Shown here one piece after another: positions 1 through 5,848 of a stretch of DNA of 13,134 nucleotides; position 1 is the first letter of the stretch; every line of letters starts with the position of its first letter. Source of the stretch: Chitinophagales bacterium (GTDB lineage: Bacteria; Bacteroidota; Bacteroidia; Chitinophagales; Saprospiraceae); the NCBI GenBank assembly GCA_013298445.1, contig JAAFHQ010000068.1:1-13134 (forward strand), read 5' to 3'. The translations under genes were made by a program, and so were the position numbers. The notes under the pieces are model-generated. The model was not told where the DNA came from. It searched no databases and saw only the letters and a list, made by a program, of their open reading frames with translations.

Positions 1-1503
1 TGGGGCAGCCTCGGTTACCCCGGTGTTGGTCAGGTTTTGAATTTTTTTGGTATCGAGATTGTACACAAATATGTCGCGTTCAAAATTGCGGTAGGCGGTA
101 TAGAGGATGTGTTTGTCATCGGGCCCAAACTGGGGCTCATCGCTGCCAATGTCCCAGAATTCATCTTTGAGCAAGCTACTGCTAGCCATGGTACTCAAGT
201 CCAACAGGCGCATTTCCTGGCGTCCGGCGATGTACACCGCTTTGGTTTTATCGCTGTTGAAGGCTAGATTGCGGTTGTTGTGCTGGTCCTGGGTGATTTG
301 TTTTTCGGTGCCAGTTCCATCGGCTGGCAGGGTAAACCAGTTTTGATAACCTCCCACGGTTTGGGTAAAGAGCAGCGTTTTGTTGTCTTTCAACCAATGG
401 ATTTCCAGCGCCCGCCCCTCGGCCCGCGTGGGCAAGTGTTGGATGAATTTACCTTTTACATCGGACACAAAGACCTGCCCACGGGCGATAAAGGCCATTT
501 TTTTTCCATCATCCGATACGTTAAAGGCGGTGATGTTGCCCTTGACGTTAAAATCCTGCAACTGATCCAGGGTGACGTTTTGGGGAATACGGATGGCGAC
601 GGTTTCGGCCCGTTTTTTCTTGACATCGTACACCTGGATTTGGTAGTCGCGGCGGAAAGCCACTTTTTCGCCATTGGTACTCACTTGAGGATACCAAATC
701 GAAGTGTTGAAGTCGGTCAACTTGACTTTGCGGTCTTTTTCAAAGGTGTACAGGTTGTACTCCCCATTGGCTTCATCAGAAATGAAATAAAAATTGCCCT
801 GGCGATCAAAGGTCACGCCAAAATCCTTGCCCGCCCAATTGGTGTATTGTTTGAACTCGCCCGAGCGGGGATTGTAGGATTGTACATCGGGATTGTGGTC
901 ACCTTTGTAACCTTTGCGGGTCATGGCGCTGAAACTTTCCCAGGACTCATTGAAGAAAATTTCGCCGCCACGTGGGTGCTCCGCAATGTCATTGACGGTG
1001 TGGTGGTAATGGGGAAACAAACGCATCGGGGTGCCACCCTCCATGGAAACCTTGTACCCACTGAAGCGATTGTAACGCGAAGAGGTGAAATAGATAAAAC
1101 CGCTGTCCCATGACCAGGAACTTACCAAGTCATTGGCGTCGTGGTAAGTCAATTGGCGGATTTCGCCACCTTCCAGGGGCAGCAGGTACACATCGGTATT
1201 GCCGTATTGCTGGGCGCTGAAGGCCAGCCATTTGCCATCGGGTGAAGGGCGCGGGAAACGTTCGTCGCCTTCCATGGCAGTGAGACGGGTAGCTAGGCCA
1301 CCAGCGCTAGGCACTTTCCAGATATCGCCAGCATAGGTGAAATACAGGGTGTTGCCATCCGGCGAAAGGCTGGGATGGTCGCTGAAGTAGGCCCCGGGTT
1401 GGTTTTGGGCAAAGGCACCAAATGCCATCATCAAAATGAACAACATCGTAGGGGCAACCCTTGCGGTTGCCCTGGTGTGAAACAGCCAGGTAGATTTTTG
1501 CAT
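1..1503 (-). CDS. Tricorn-like S41 family peptidase, N-terminal beta-propeller part (partial, runs off left edge)
   Basis: Reading the minus strand from ATG at 1503 gives 501 residues with no stop up to base 1, so the C-terminal half is missing. A signal peptide is visible: hydrophobic core MLFILMMAFGAFA at residues 20-32, with likely cleavage before QNQPG. The rest is a series of PD40/TolB-like propeller blades with the S-P-D-G turn: HPSLSPDGNTLYF (43-55), RFPRPSPDGKWLAFS (82-96), then VSDDGKKMAF and FGPDDKHILY further on. By family knowledge, such proteins continue into a second propeller, a PDZ domain and an S41 serine protease; none of that catalytic part lies in the window, so the peptidase call rests on the propeller sequence. 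It probably acts in the periplasm or at the outer membrane on peptides. An alternative in-frame ATG at 1527 would add MLRHSSAT; a TAG lies just upstream of that in frame. Codons for residues 11-18 come from a palindromic repeat. Confidence 0.85.
   Translation of the reverse strand, partial: MQKSTWLFHTRATARVAPTMLFILMMAFGAFAQNQPGAYFSDHPSLSPDGNTLYFTYAGDIWKVPSAGGLATRLTAMEGDERFPRPSPDGKWLAFSAQQYGNTDVYLLPLEGGEIRQLTYHDANDLVSSWSWDSGFIYFTSSRYNRFSGYKVSMEGGTPMRLFPHYHHTVNDIAEHPRGGEIFFNESWESFSAMTRKGYKGDHNPDVQSYNPRSGEFKQYTNWAGKDFGVTFDRQGNFYFISDEANGEYNLYTFEKDRKVKLTDFNTSIWYPQVSTNGEKVAFRRDYQIQVYDVKKKRAETVAIRIPQNVTLDQLQDFNVKGNITAFNVSDDGKKMAFIARGQVFVSDVKGKFIQHLPTRAEGRALEIHWLKDNKTLLFTQTVGGYQNWFTLPADGTGTEKQITQDQHNNRNLAFNSDKTKAVYIAGRQEMRLLDLSTMASSSLLKDEFWDIGSDEPQFGPDDKHILYTAYRNFERDIFVYNLDTKKIQNLTNTGVTEAAP
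1451..1473. repeat. REP-like palindrome inside the signal-peptide coding region
   Basis: The arms gggcaacc (1452-1459) and ggttgccc (1465-1472) pair perfectly around a cttgc loop, with a G-T pair extending the stem. The sequence lies within the coding part of the S41 peptidase and supplies residues R-A-T-A-R-V-A-P between the positive N-terminus and the hydrophobic core. It has the look of a dispersed REP-type repeat rather than protein-driven sequence. No second copy is present in this window. Confidence 0.55.
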
Positions 1504-1622
1504 GGTTGCTGAGCTATGCCGAAGCATGGTTAGTGAAAGGTTTGGGTGATTAAACGAGTACTAAATTAGTAGAAATTTTGAATTTATCTCCGGAGGTTTC
1601 GCAATGTGAGGTCATCTGGACC

Positions 1623-1827
1623 AGCCCTGAAGGGGCGACATTTGCCAAGAATGGGCACAGCCCATTCTTAGCAAGCCGAGTAATGTCTCAAGTTAGGAAG
1701 CCCTGAAGGGGCGGCATCATCACCGCGTATGATGCCGCCCCTTCAGTACTGGTGGTGTGAACAGAGCTGGGCTGTTAGGTCGAATGGGCTTCACCCATTC
1801 TTGAAGGGATGTCGCCCCTTCAGGGCT
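1623..1827. repeat. Nested composite palindromic repeat cluster
   Basis: This fills most of the gene-free gap 1504-1848. The outer arms are exact 19-bp inverted copies: agccctgaaggggcgacat at 1623-1641 and its complement at 1809-1827. Inside lie a perfect 10-bp hairpin with loop aca (1647-1656/1660-1669), a perfect 18-bp hairpin with an 8-nt loop (1703-1720/1729-1746) whose arm begins with the same CTGAAGGGGCG core as the outer arms, and a 7-bp hairpin with the same GAATGGG arm as the first (1782-1788/1794-1800). The arrangement resembles a BIME-like mosaic of two REP families. It lies between two genes read on the minus strand, so the central hairpin may also end transcription of the oxidoreductase gene; that is inference. 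Confidence 0.8.
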
Positions 1828-1848
1828 TAACTACTTGGATAATGTACA

Positions 1849-2898
1849 TCAACCAAACCGCCGAATATCCACCTCCCCATCTATCGCCTTCCCTTCCAGC
1901 ATCACCTCACTCAAATGCTTCGCCCAAAACGGTGCCAATGAAGCCCCTTTCGTCCCCAAACCATTAAAAATCCACAAGGCTGGAAACTCCGAATGCTGCC
2001 CCAAAAAAGGCCGTCGATCCTTCACCGTAGGGCGAATGGCTGCCCAGTGATCTACAACTTTGAAAGGCAGTTTGACCACCGCCTGCAAGCGCTCCAACAA
2101 TTCCTTTCGAGCCTGTTCCGTCGGCAACTCGTCGCTGAACTGCCAGCCATAGGTAGCCCCCACCCAGTATAAGTCATTGCCTAGGGGGGCGAGGAAGGTA
2201 TTGTTCTGCTTGACGATGCGCTCAAAACCTGCGCCGGGAATTTCCACGATCAAAACCTCGCCCTTGTCGCCACGAAAGGGGAGGTAGTTGAAAAAGGGGT
2301 TTTTGACCCCACCGTAACCTTCGCAAAAAACGACCTGAGAAGCCTCGATGTCTCCGTAGGTAACCCCGTCTGGATTGATGATTAATTGATCGTAATTAAA
2401 ATAGTTTTTACTCAGTTGATTTTTCCCCAACAACAGTTTTTGAAAAAAATCCAAAAAAACACTGACGTTCAATTGCGCACTTTGTAGGGTTTTGCCGTAG
2501 GCGAGGATAGGGTAGAGGAGTGGTTCGAGTGGCTCCTTGTCGGCATGGTCGCCCATGTAAGCCAGATAACCAGGGTCACCTGCGCGGGCGAGCCAGTCGT
2601 TTTCTTCTTTGGCCGAAGTGAGCGCCCGCAGAATGCTGCGTTCGTGAAAAAATGAGCCGCCGAGCAATTGCTCCAAATCCCGGTAAGTCTGCTGGGCAAA
2701 AGGAATGAGTTCGTCCACTCGCCACGATTTGACGAAGTACCGCCCGGTAACGGGATTGATTAAACCTGCGGCGCGACGGGAAGCGGAACCTGCACCATCG
2801 GGATCGATGACGTAAATGGAGGCACCCGCTTTTTCTAAAAAATAGGCGAGAAGAGACCCAGCCAGGCCCTGGCCGACGATGAGGTAGTCAATTTTCAT
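1849..2898 (-). CDS. FAD-dependent oxidoreductase, DAO (D-amino-acid oxidase/glycine oxidase) family
   Basis: The 349-residue product starts directly with a Rossmann FAD/NAD-binding element: beta strand DYLIVGQGLAGSLLAYFLE (residues 4-22) with GxGxxG at 9-14, and an acidic residue (D32) ending the second strand in VIDPD. SRRAAGLINPVTG (40-52) is the conserved loop after the dinucleotide fold in DAO enzymes. Near the C-terminus, AAIRPTVKDRRPFLG (286-300) and NGLGTKGASLAPFWAKHL (312-329) match the DAO end motif that closes over the flavin. The length fits a stand-alone cytosolic DAO enzyme. Members oxidise amines or amino acids with FAD; the substrate cannot be told here, as no thiamine or tRNA-modification gene is adjacent. 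The C-terminal motif also recalls the oxidase half of MnmC. No clear Shine-Dalgarno site precedes the ATG. The preceding 450 bp on its coding strand is repeat DNA. Confidence 0.85.
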   Translation of the reverse strand: MKIDYLIVGQGLAGSLLAYFLEKAGASIYVIDPDGAGSASRRAAGLINPVTGRYFVKSWRVDELIPFAQQTYRDLEQLLGGSFFHERSILRALTSAKEENDWLARAGDPGYLAYMGDHADKEPLEPLLYPILAYGKTLQSAQLNVSVFLDFFQKLLLGKNQLSKNYFNYDQLIINPDGVTYGDIEASQVVFCEGYGGVKNPFFNYLPFRGDKGEVLIVEIPGAGFERIVKQNNTFLAPLGNDLYWVGATYGWQFSDELPTEQARKELLERLQAVVKLPFKVVDHWAAIRPTVKDRRPFLGQHSEFPALWIFNGLGTKGASLAPFWAKHLSEVMLEGKAIDGEVDIRRFG

Positions 2899-2962
2899 GG
2901 GAGTGGGTTGGGGGAGCGATCAGATTTAGGCGAGGGGGCTGGATTAAGTTTGGGGCAGGGGC

Positions 2963-3106
2963 TGGTACAAGTCTCCAGACTTGTACCAATATCAACACGT
3001 CTCTGACGTGTATTTGTTCAATATTTTCGCGTTGCTCGTGCGTCAGAGACGCGAAAATATTGGTACAAGTCAGAGACTTGTACCAGCGCGTCAGAGACTT
3101 GTACCA
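2963..3106. repeat. Cluster of nested palindromes with the GACTTGTACCA unit
   Basis: A hairpin with 12-bp arms tggtacaagtct and loop cc lies at 2963-2988. It is followed by acacgtc/gacgtgt (2995-3011), then a 14-bp inverted pair caatattttcgcgt (3019-3032) / 3049-3062, then tggtacaagtc/gacttgtacca (3061-3071/3075-3085), and finally a direct copy of the right half, gtcagagacttgtacca (3069-3085 and 3090-3106). The motif GTCTCTGACG also appears inverted as CGTCAGAGAC. It is noncoding repeat DNA. Open frames across it exist only because the repeats lack stops. Confidence 0.8.
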
Positions 3107-3147
3107 TCTTAGTAGGGTTGTTTTTGCACAATTTACGGGAGCTTCAG

Positions 3148-3264
3148 AACCCCCGACCCCTAAAGGGGCGTACAGCTTACGTAAGTCGAAAATTCGATTT
3201 TTTATGAAGAAAGCCCAGATCCTAGGCATACCTAAAATGTACTCCCCTTTAGGGGTCGGGGGTT
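3148..3264. repeat. MITE-like element with 26-bp terminal inverted repeats
   Basis: The left arm 3148-3173 (core aacccccgacccctaaaggg) and right arm 3239-3264 are inverted copies matching at 25 of 26 positions. Each arm is itself partly palindromic (cccctaaagggg). The 65-bp interior holds the short palindromes cttacgtaag and tcgaaaattcga but no gene. With the preceding cluster this accounts for most of the gene-free gap 2899-3347. The size and long inverted ends suggest a miniature, non-autonomous element; no target duplication could be identified with confidence. Confidence 0.65.
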
Positions 3265-3347
3265 GGCAGATTCCAGCACAATCTTGCGCTGAATCCACCA
3301 ATAAACCTTTACTTATTGATACATAAAACTCCATACCATTCTCTATT

Positions 3348-3710
3348 TTACTCCAAACCCTCCAATTCCACCTTCAACTTCTTTGGCAAACTCTCCACCA
3401 CCAAATCATAGGAATGATCGATCAGCTCTTGCAGCAGTTTATTGCTCAGCTCAGCTTCACAATGCACGGTGTTCCAGTGCTTTTTATTCATGTGGTAGCC
3501 GGGCAAAACGTCGTCGGGGTGTTCTTCGCGCAATTCGATGGCGCGTTCGGGGTCACATTTGAGGTTAATGGTTTGTACATCCACATCGAGGGGGACCAGG
3601 GCAAATATTTTACCCATTACCTTAAGCACCATGGTGGTTTCACCAAAAGGAAAACTTTCTTCCACTCCTTTTTTTGCCAGGCAATAGGCGCAAACTTCTT
3701 CGACGTTCAT
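3348..3710 (-). CDS. MmcQ/YjbR family protein (CyaY-like fold)
   Basis: The 120-residue protein has the usual length and layout of the MmcQ/YjbR (DUF419) family: an N-terminal helix (NVEEVCAYCLAKKGVEESFPFG), strands PFGETTMVLKVMGKIFAL (21-38), INLKCDPERAIELREEH (48-64), and the hallmark PGYHMNKKHWNTV (70-82), followed by a C-terminal helix ending in LPKKLKVELEGLE. The family has a CyaY-like fold and is often annotated as DNA-binding, but its biochemical role is poorly established; I make no functional claim beyond family. No signal peptide or membrane segment is present, so it should be cytosolic. It is divergent from the dioxygenase gene, with 139 bp between the preferred starts. Confidence 0.85.
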   Translation of the reverse strand: MNVEEVCAYCLAKKGVEESFPFGETTMVLKVMGKIFALVPLDVDVQTINLKCDPERAIELREEHPDDVLPGYHMNKKHWNTVHCEAELSNKLLQELIDHSYDLVVESLPKKLKVELEGLE

Positions 3711-3727
3711 AGTGTTAGTTTCTGATT

Positions 3728-3793
3728 AAGAGCTTGTTTATAGGCAAAAATGGTTTCGTTTTCGCTTCCACCAAAAAAACTTAACAAGCTCTT
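3728..3793. repeat. 11-bp inverted repeat flanking the divergent intergenic region
   Basis: aagagcttgtt (3728-3738) and aacaagctctt (3783-3793) are perfect inverted copies 44 bp apart. Allowing one mismatch extends the arms to 13 bp. They bracket almost the whole region from which both the YjbR-like gene and the dioxygenase gene must be transcribed. It could be a small mobile-element remnant or a paired regulator-binding site; the sequence does not decide. Confidence 0.5.
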
Positions 3794-3849
3794 GAGCGGC
3801 TAAATTTATGAAAAATTCAGCCTACTTTGCGCACAAAACAGGGACAAAC

Positions 3850-4809
3850 ATGCAGACCCAAAAACTCATTCAGGGAATCCACCACGTTACAGCTACCGTC
3901 AATGACGCACAGGAGGACTACGATTTTTATACCCGCGTGCTGGGGATGCGCCTGGTGAAAAAAACCGTGAATTTTGACAATGTCCACGTATACCATTTTT
4001 ACTATGCCGATGAGTTGGGCACGCCAGGGACTGTTTTTACCACCTTTCCCTACAAAGGCCAATCCAATGTAAAGCAGGGAACGGAAGGTTCGGGTATGAT
4101 CCTGAGCACTGCATTGTCCGTACCGACTGATGCTTTGCCCTTTTGGGAGCAACGCCTGCATGCCCATGGGGTTTTGCTGACCCACGGTGAGCGCTTCGGT
4201 CAGCCCTTCCTTTGGTTTCGCGACCCATCCGGTTTGCAAATTGAATTGATGGGGGATGATAGTGATACCCGTGCGCCCTGGCTGAGCCCCTCCGAGCCAG
4301 AAATCACAGCTGAGTTGGCTATCCGGGGCATTCACCACGTGATGTTGTCGGTTGCGCCGGAACATTGGCTGTCCATGACTGATTTTTTGACTGCTGAAAT
4401 GAACATGGCCGTAGTAGCAGAGGAAAACAACCGCATCCGCCTCAATGTCAATGGCGGAGGGGCTGGCCATTACCTGGAAATGCGCCGCGATGCCTATAGC
4501 CACAAGGGCCGCAACGGCATTGGCACCGTTCACCACGTAGCCTGGAAGGTTGCCGATGATGAAGCGCTGATGGCCATGCAGGCGCGCATCGCCGAATTGG
4601 GCCTGAATCCTACCGAATTCAGAGACCGTAAGTATTTTCATTCGGTGTATTTCAAACCTTCGGCGGGCATGTGGTTCGAAATGGCGACCATGCAACCAGG
4701 TTTTATGGTGGATGAATCGAGGGAGGAACTGGGTACTCATTTGCATTTGCCGGAATGGGAGGAGCCCAAGCGGGCGGAAATTGAGGCGGTGTTGCCAAAA
4801 TTGAGCTAA
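3850..4809 (+). CDS. Ring-cleaving dioxygenase, VOC superfamily (PcpA/LinE/MhqO-like)
   Basis: The 319-residue protein consists of two vicinal-oxygen-chelate halves, each starting with a G-I-H-H motif: GIHHVTATV (residues 9-17) and GIHHVMLSV (160-168). The C-terminal half also carries GTVHHVAWKV (225-234), YFHSVYFKP (262-270) and GMWFEMAT (273-280). The expected metal site is the His at 11-12, His at 228-229 and Glu277, with nearby Tyr267 and Arg260 resembling the active site of (chloro)hydroquinone 1,2-dioxygenases such as PcpA. These Fe(II) or Mn(II) enzymes open hydroquinone rings, and relatives called MhqO serve in quinone detoxification. The substrate here is unknown. An upstream in-frame ATG at 3808 would add 14 residues (MKNSAYFAHKTGTN); I prefer 3850 because family members begin a few residues before the first GIHH. 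No quinone-responsive MarR regulator gene is adjacent. Confidence 0.88.
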   Translation: MQTQKLIQGIHHVTATVNDAQEDYDFYTRVLGMRLVKKTVNFDNVHVYHFYYADELGTPGTVFTTFPYKGQSNVKQGTEGSGMILSTALSVPTDALPFWEQRLHAHGVLLTHGERFGQPFLWFRDPSGLQIELMGDDSDTRAPWLSPSEPEITAELAIRGIHHVMLSVAPEHWLSMTDFLTAEMNMAVVAEENNRIRLNVNGGGAGHYLEMRRDAYSHKGRNGIGTVHHVAWKVADDEALMAMQARIAELGLNPTEFRDRKYFHSVYFKPSAGMWFEMATMQPGFMVDESREELGTHLHLPEWEEPKRAEIEAVLPKLS

Positions 4810-4838
4810 AGGACTTATAATTTAGGAACTAACACTTT

Positions 4839-4932
4839 CTAAGGTGACTCTTTAGTGTCTTAGGATGCTTAGGTGGTAAAAAAACATTATTTCACCACCT
4901 AAGAATCCTAGGGCACTTAAGGTACACCTTAG
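4839..4932. repeat. 94-bp imperfect palindrome
   Basis: A single long inverted repeat is centred between 4885 and 4886. The inner arms 4855-4877 and 4894-4916 match at 20 of 23 positions (core cttaggtggt/accacctaag), and the outer ends ctaaggtg (4839-4846) and caccttag (4925-4932) pair perfectly on the same axis. The loop is about 16 nt and AT-rich. It begins 30 bp after the dioxygenase stop and ends 4 bp before the next start codon, so it may act as a terminator, a repeat element, or both. Confidence 0.65.
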
Positions 4933-4935
4933 TTA

Positions 4936-5763
4936 ATGAAGACCATGAAATCAAGATTGACCTTTCTACTTTTGCTGTTCAGCGCATTTGCCATACAAGC
5001 GCAAAATCTGAGCAAAGCCTTGCACCTCAACGAGCAGGAACATTTCCGAGGCGCGCTGCCTGTAACCGAAATACAGGAAACCTACCACGAACTGCCAACC
5101 AAAAAGCAAACTCGTACCCGTTCGCTTTACGACGTTGAACAAAAAATCATCCTTAAAGCGGTATACGAAAACGATCAGCTCCGGGCCAAGGACACCATTA
5201 CTTATCAAAATGCGGTAGGGGTCAAAAAGGCCACTATTTTTGAAACCTGGGCAGCTGATGGCACTTACGAGCGGCGTACCGAAAACTACGTTTATGATAC
5301 TCGGGGCTTTTTGGTGCGCATCCGGGAGTTCAGCAAAGATGGCTATCTGCGTTTTGAAACCCGCATCAAAAACGTGGGCAGGGGACAACCTTTTGTCATC
5401 GACAAGTTTGACGACGACGACAACATGACGGGTGGAACCGAAGAAGCCGAGTATTTGCCAGAACTGAATCGCTACGTCGTTAAAAAGATGAATGTGTTGG
5501 GCAAAGAATCTTCCCGCGATACTTTAGTGCTTGACCCACAGCAGCGAGCAGCTTTTCCAGCCAAGGGCGAAACCTACAATGAAAAAGGAGACTTGATCAA
5601 ATTCATTACGCCAAAAGCGGTCACTGTTTACGAATACCGCTACGATGAGCAAGGCAACTGGATGGAGAAAAAAGGCTTCCTGGTAGAAATGGAGAAAGGG
5701 AAAGAAAAAAAGGTTTTGCAGGAAAAATGGGAGCGGAAGATCAGTTATAAAACCAAATCATAA
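4936..5763 (+). CDS. Secreted protein of unknown function with YD/RHS-like motifs
   Basis: I do not recognise a named family. The 275-residue product starts with a classic Sec signal peptide: MKTMKSR, then hydrophobic LTFLLLLFSAFAI and a cleavage-type end QAQ at residues 21-23. No lipobox Cys follows, so a soluble periplasmic or exported protein is expected. The mature part is charged and beta-rich, with three spaced motifs of the Y-x-Y-D-x-x-G / Y-N-E-K-G type: YVYDTRGFLVRI (118-129), YNEKGDLIKF (214-223) and YEYRYDEQGNWMEK (231-244). Such motifs recur in Bacteroidota surface or secreted proteins and resemble isolated YD repeats of RHS proteins, without the length or core of a toxin shell. 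An alternative start at 4945 (MKSRLTF) keeps the signal peptide intact. The stop at 5761-5763 is followed by short tandem TCAACT repeats. Confidence 0.75.
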   Translation: MKTMKSRLTFLLLLFSAFAIQAQNLSKALHLNEQEHFRGALPVTEIQETYHELPTKKQTRTRSLYDVEQKIILKAVYENDQLRAKDTITYQNAVGVKKATIFETWAADGTYERRTENYVYDTRGFLVRIREFSKDGYLRFETRIKNVGRGQPFVIDKFDDDDNMTGGTEEAEYLPELNRYVVKKMNVLGKESSRDTLVLDPQQRAAFPAKGETYNEKGDLIKFITPKAVTVYEYRYDEQGNWMEKKGFLVEMEKGKEKKVLQEKWERKISYKTKS

Positions 5764-5776
5764 GTAGCTCAGGCCC

Positions 5777-5807
5777 TCAACTCCTCAACTTTCTCAACTT
5801 CTCAACT
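5777..5807. repeat. Short quasi-tandem TCAACT repeats
   Basis: Four copies of TCAACT lie at 5777, 5785, 5794 and 5802, spaced 8, 9 and 8 bases, so the unit is about CTCAACTT/C. They start 13 bp after the stop of the secreted-protein gene and end just before the aroC promoter element. Confidence 0.65.
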
Positions 5808-5815
5808 TATCTTTG
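5808..5815 (+). promoter_or_regulatory. Bacteroidota-type -7 promoter element for aroC
   Basis: TATCTTTG matches the Bacteroidota -7 consensus TAnnTTTG exactly. Transcription would begin near 5821-5823, giving a 5' leader of about 27 nt before the GTG at 5849. The upstream -33 TTG box is not evident in the TCAACT repeat region, so the match is only to the -7 box. Confidence 0.5.
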
Positions 5816-5848
5816 CGCCCAATATCCAAACAAAGAAAACAAACAACC

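Noticed and set aside
280..1113. 277-codon plus-strand open frame at the left side
   Set aside because: It lies opposite the S41 peptidase propeller, whose SPDG-type blades are unmistakable on the minus strand; the plus-strand translation has no coherent family features.
3061..3106. Possible CRISPR-like direct repeats (GTCAGAGACTTGTACCA)
   Set aside because: Only two direct copies, 4 bp apart, both parts of palindromes; there is no spacer-repeat periodicity and no cas gene.
2888..3334. Open frame of 148 codons on the minus strand, and one of 88 codons on the plus strand (3060-3326), through the repeat region
   Set aside because: The translations consist of repeat-derived peptides (RWYKSLT twice in a row, PPTPKG), with no domain, and the frames are open only because the palindromes lack stops. 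The minus-strand frame also overlaps the start of the oxidoreductase gene.
3817..4746. Long open frame (309 codons) antisense to the dioxygenase gene
   Set aside because: It is the mirror of a strongly conserved two-domain VOC protein and has no recognisable domain or start context; a typical GC-driven shadow.
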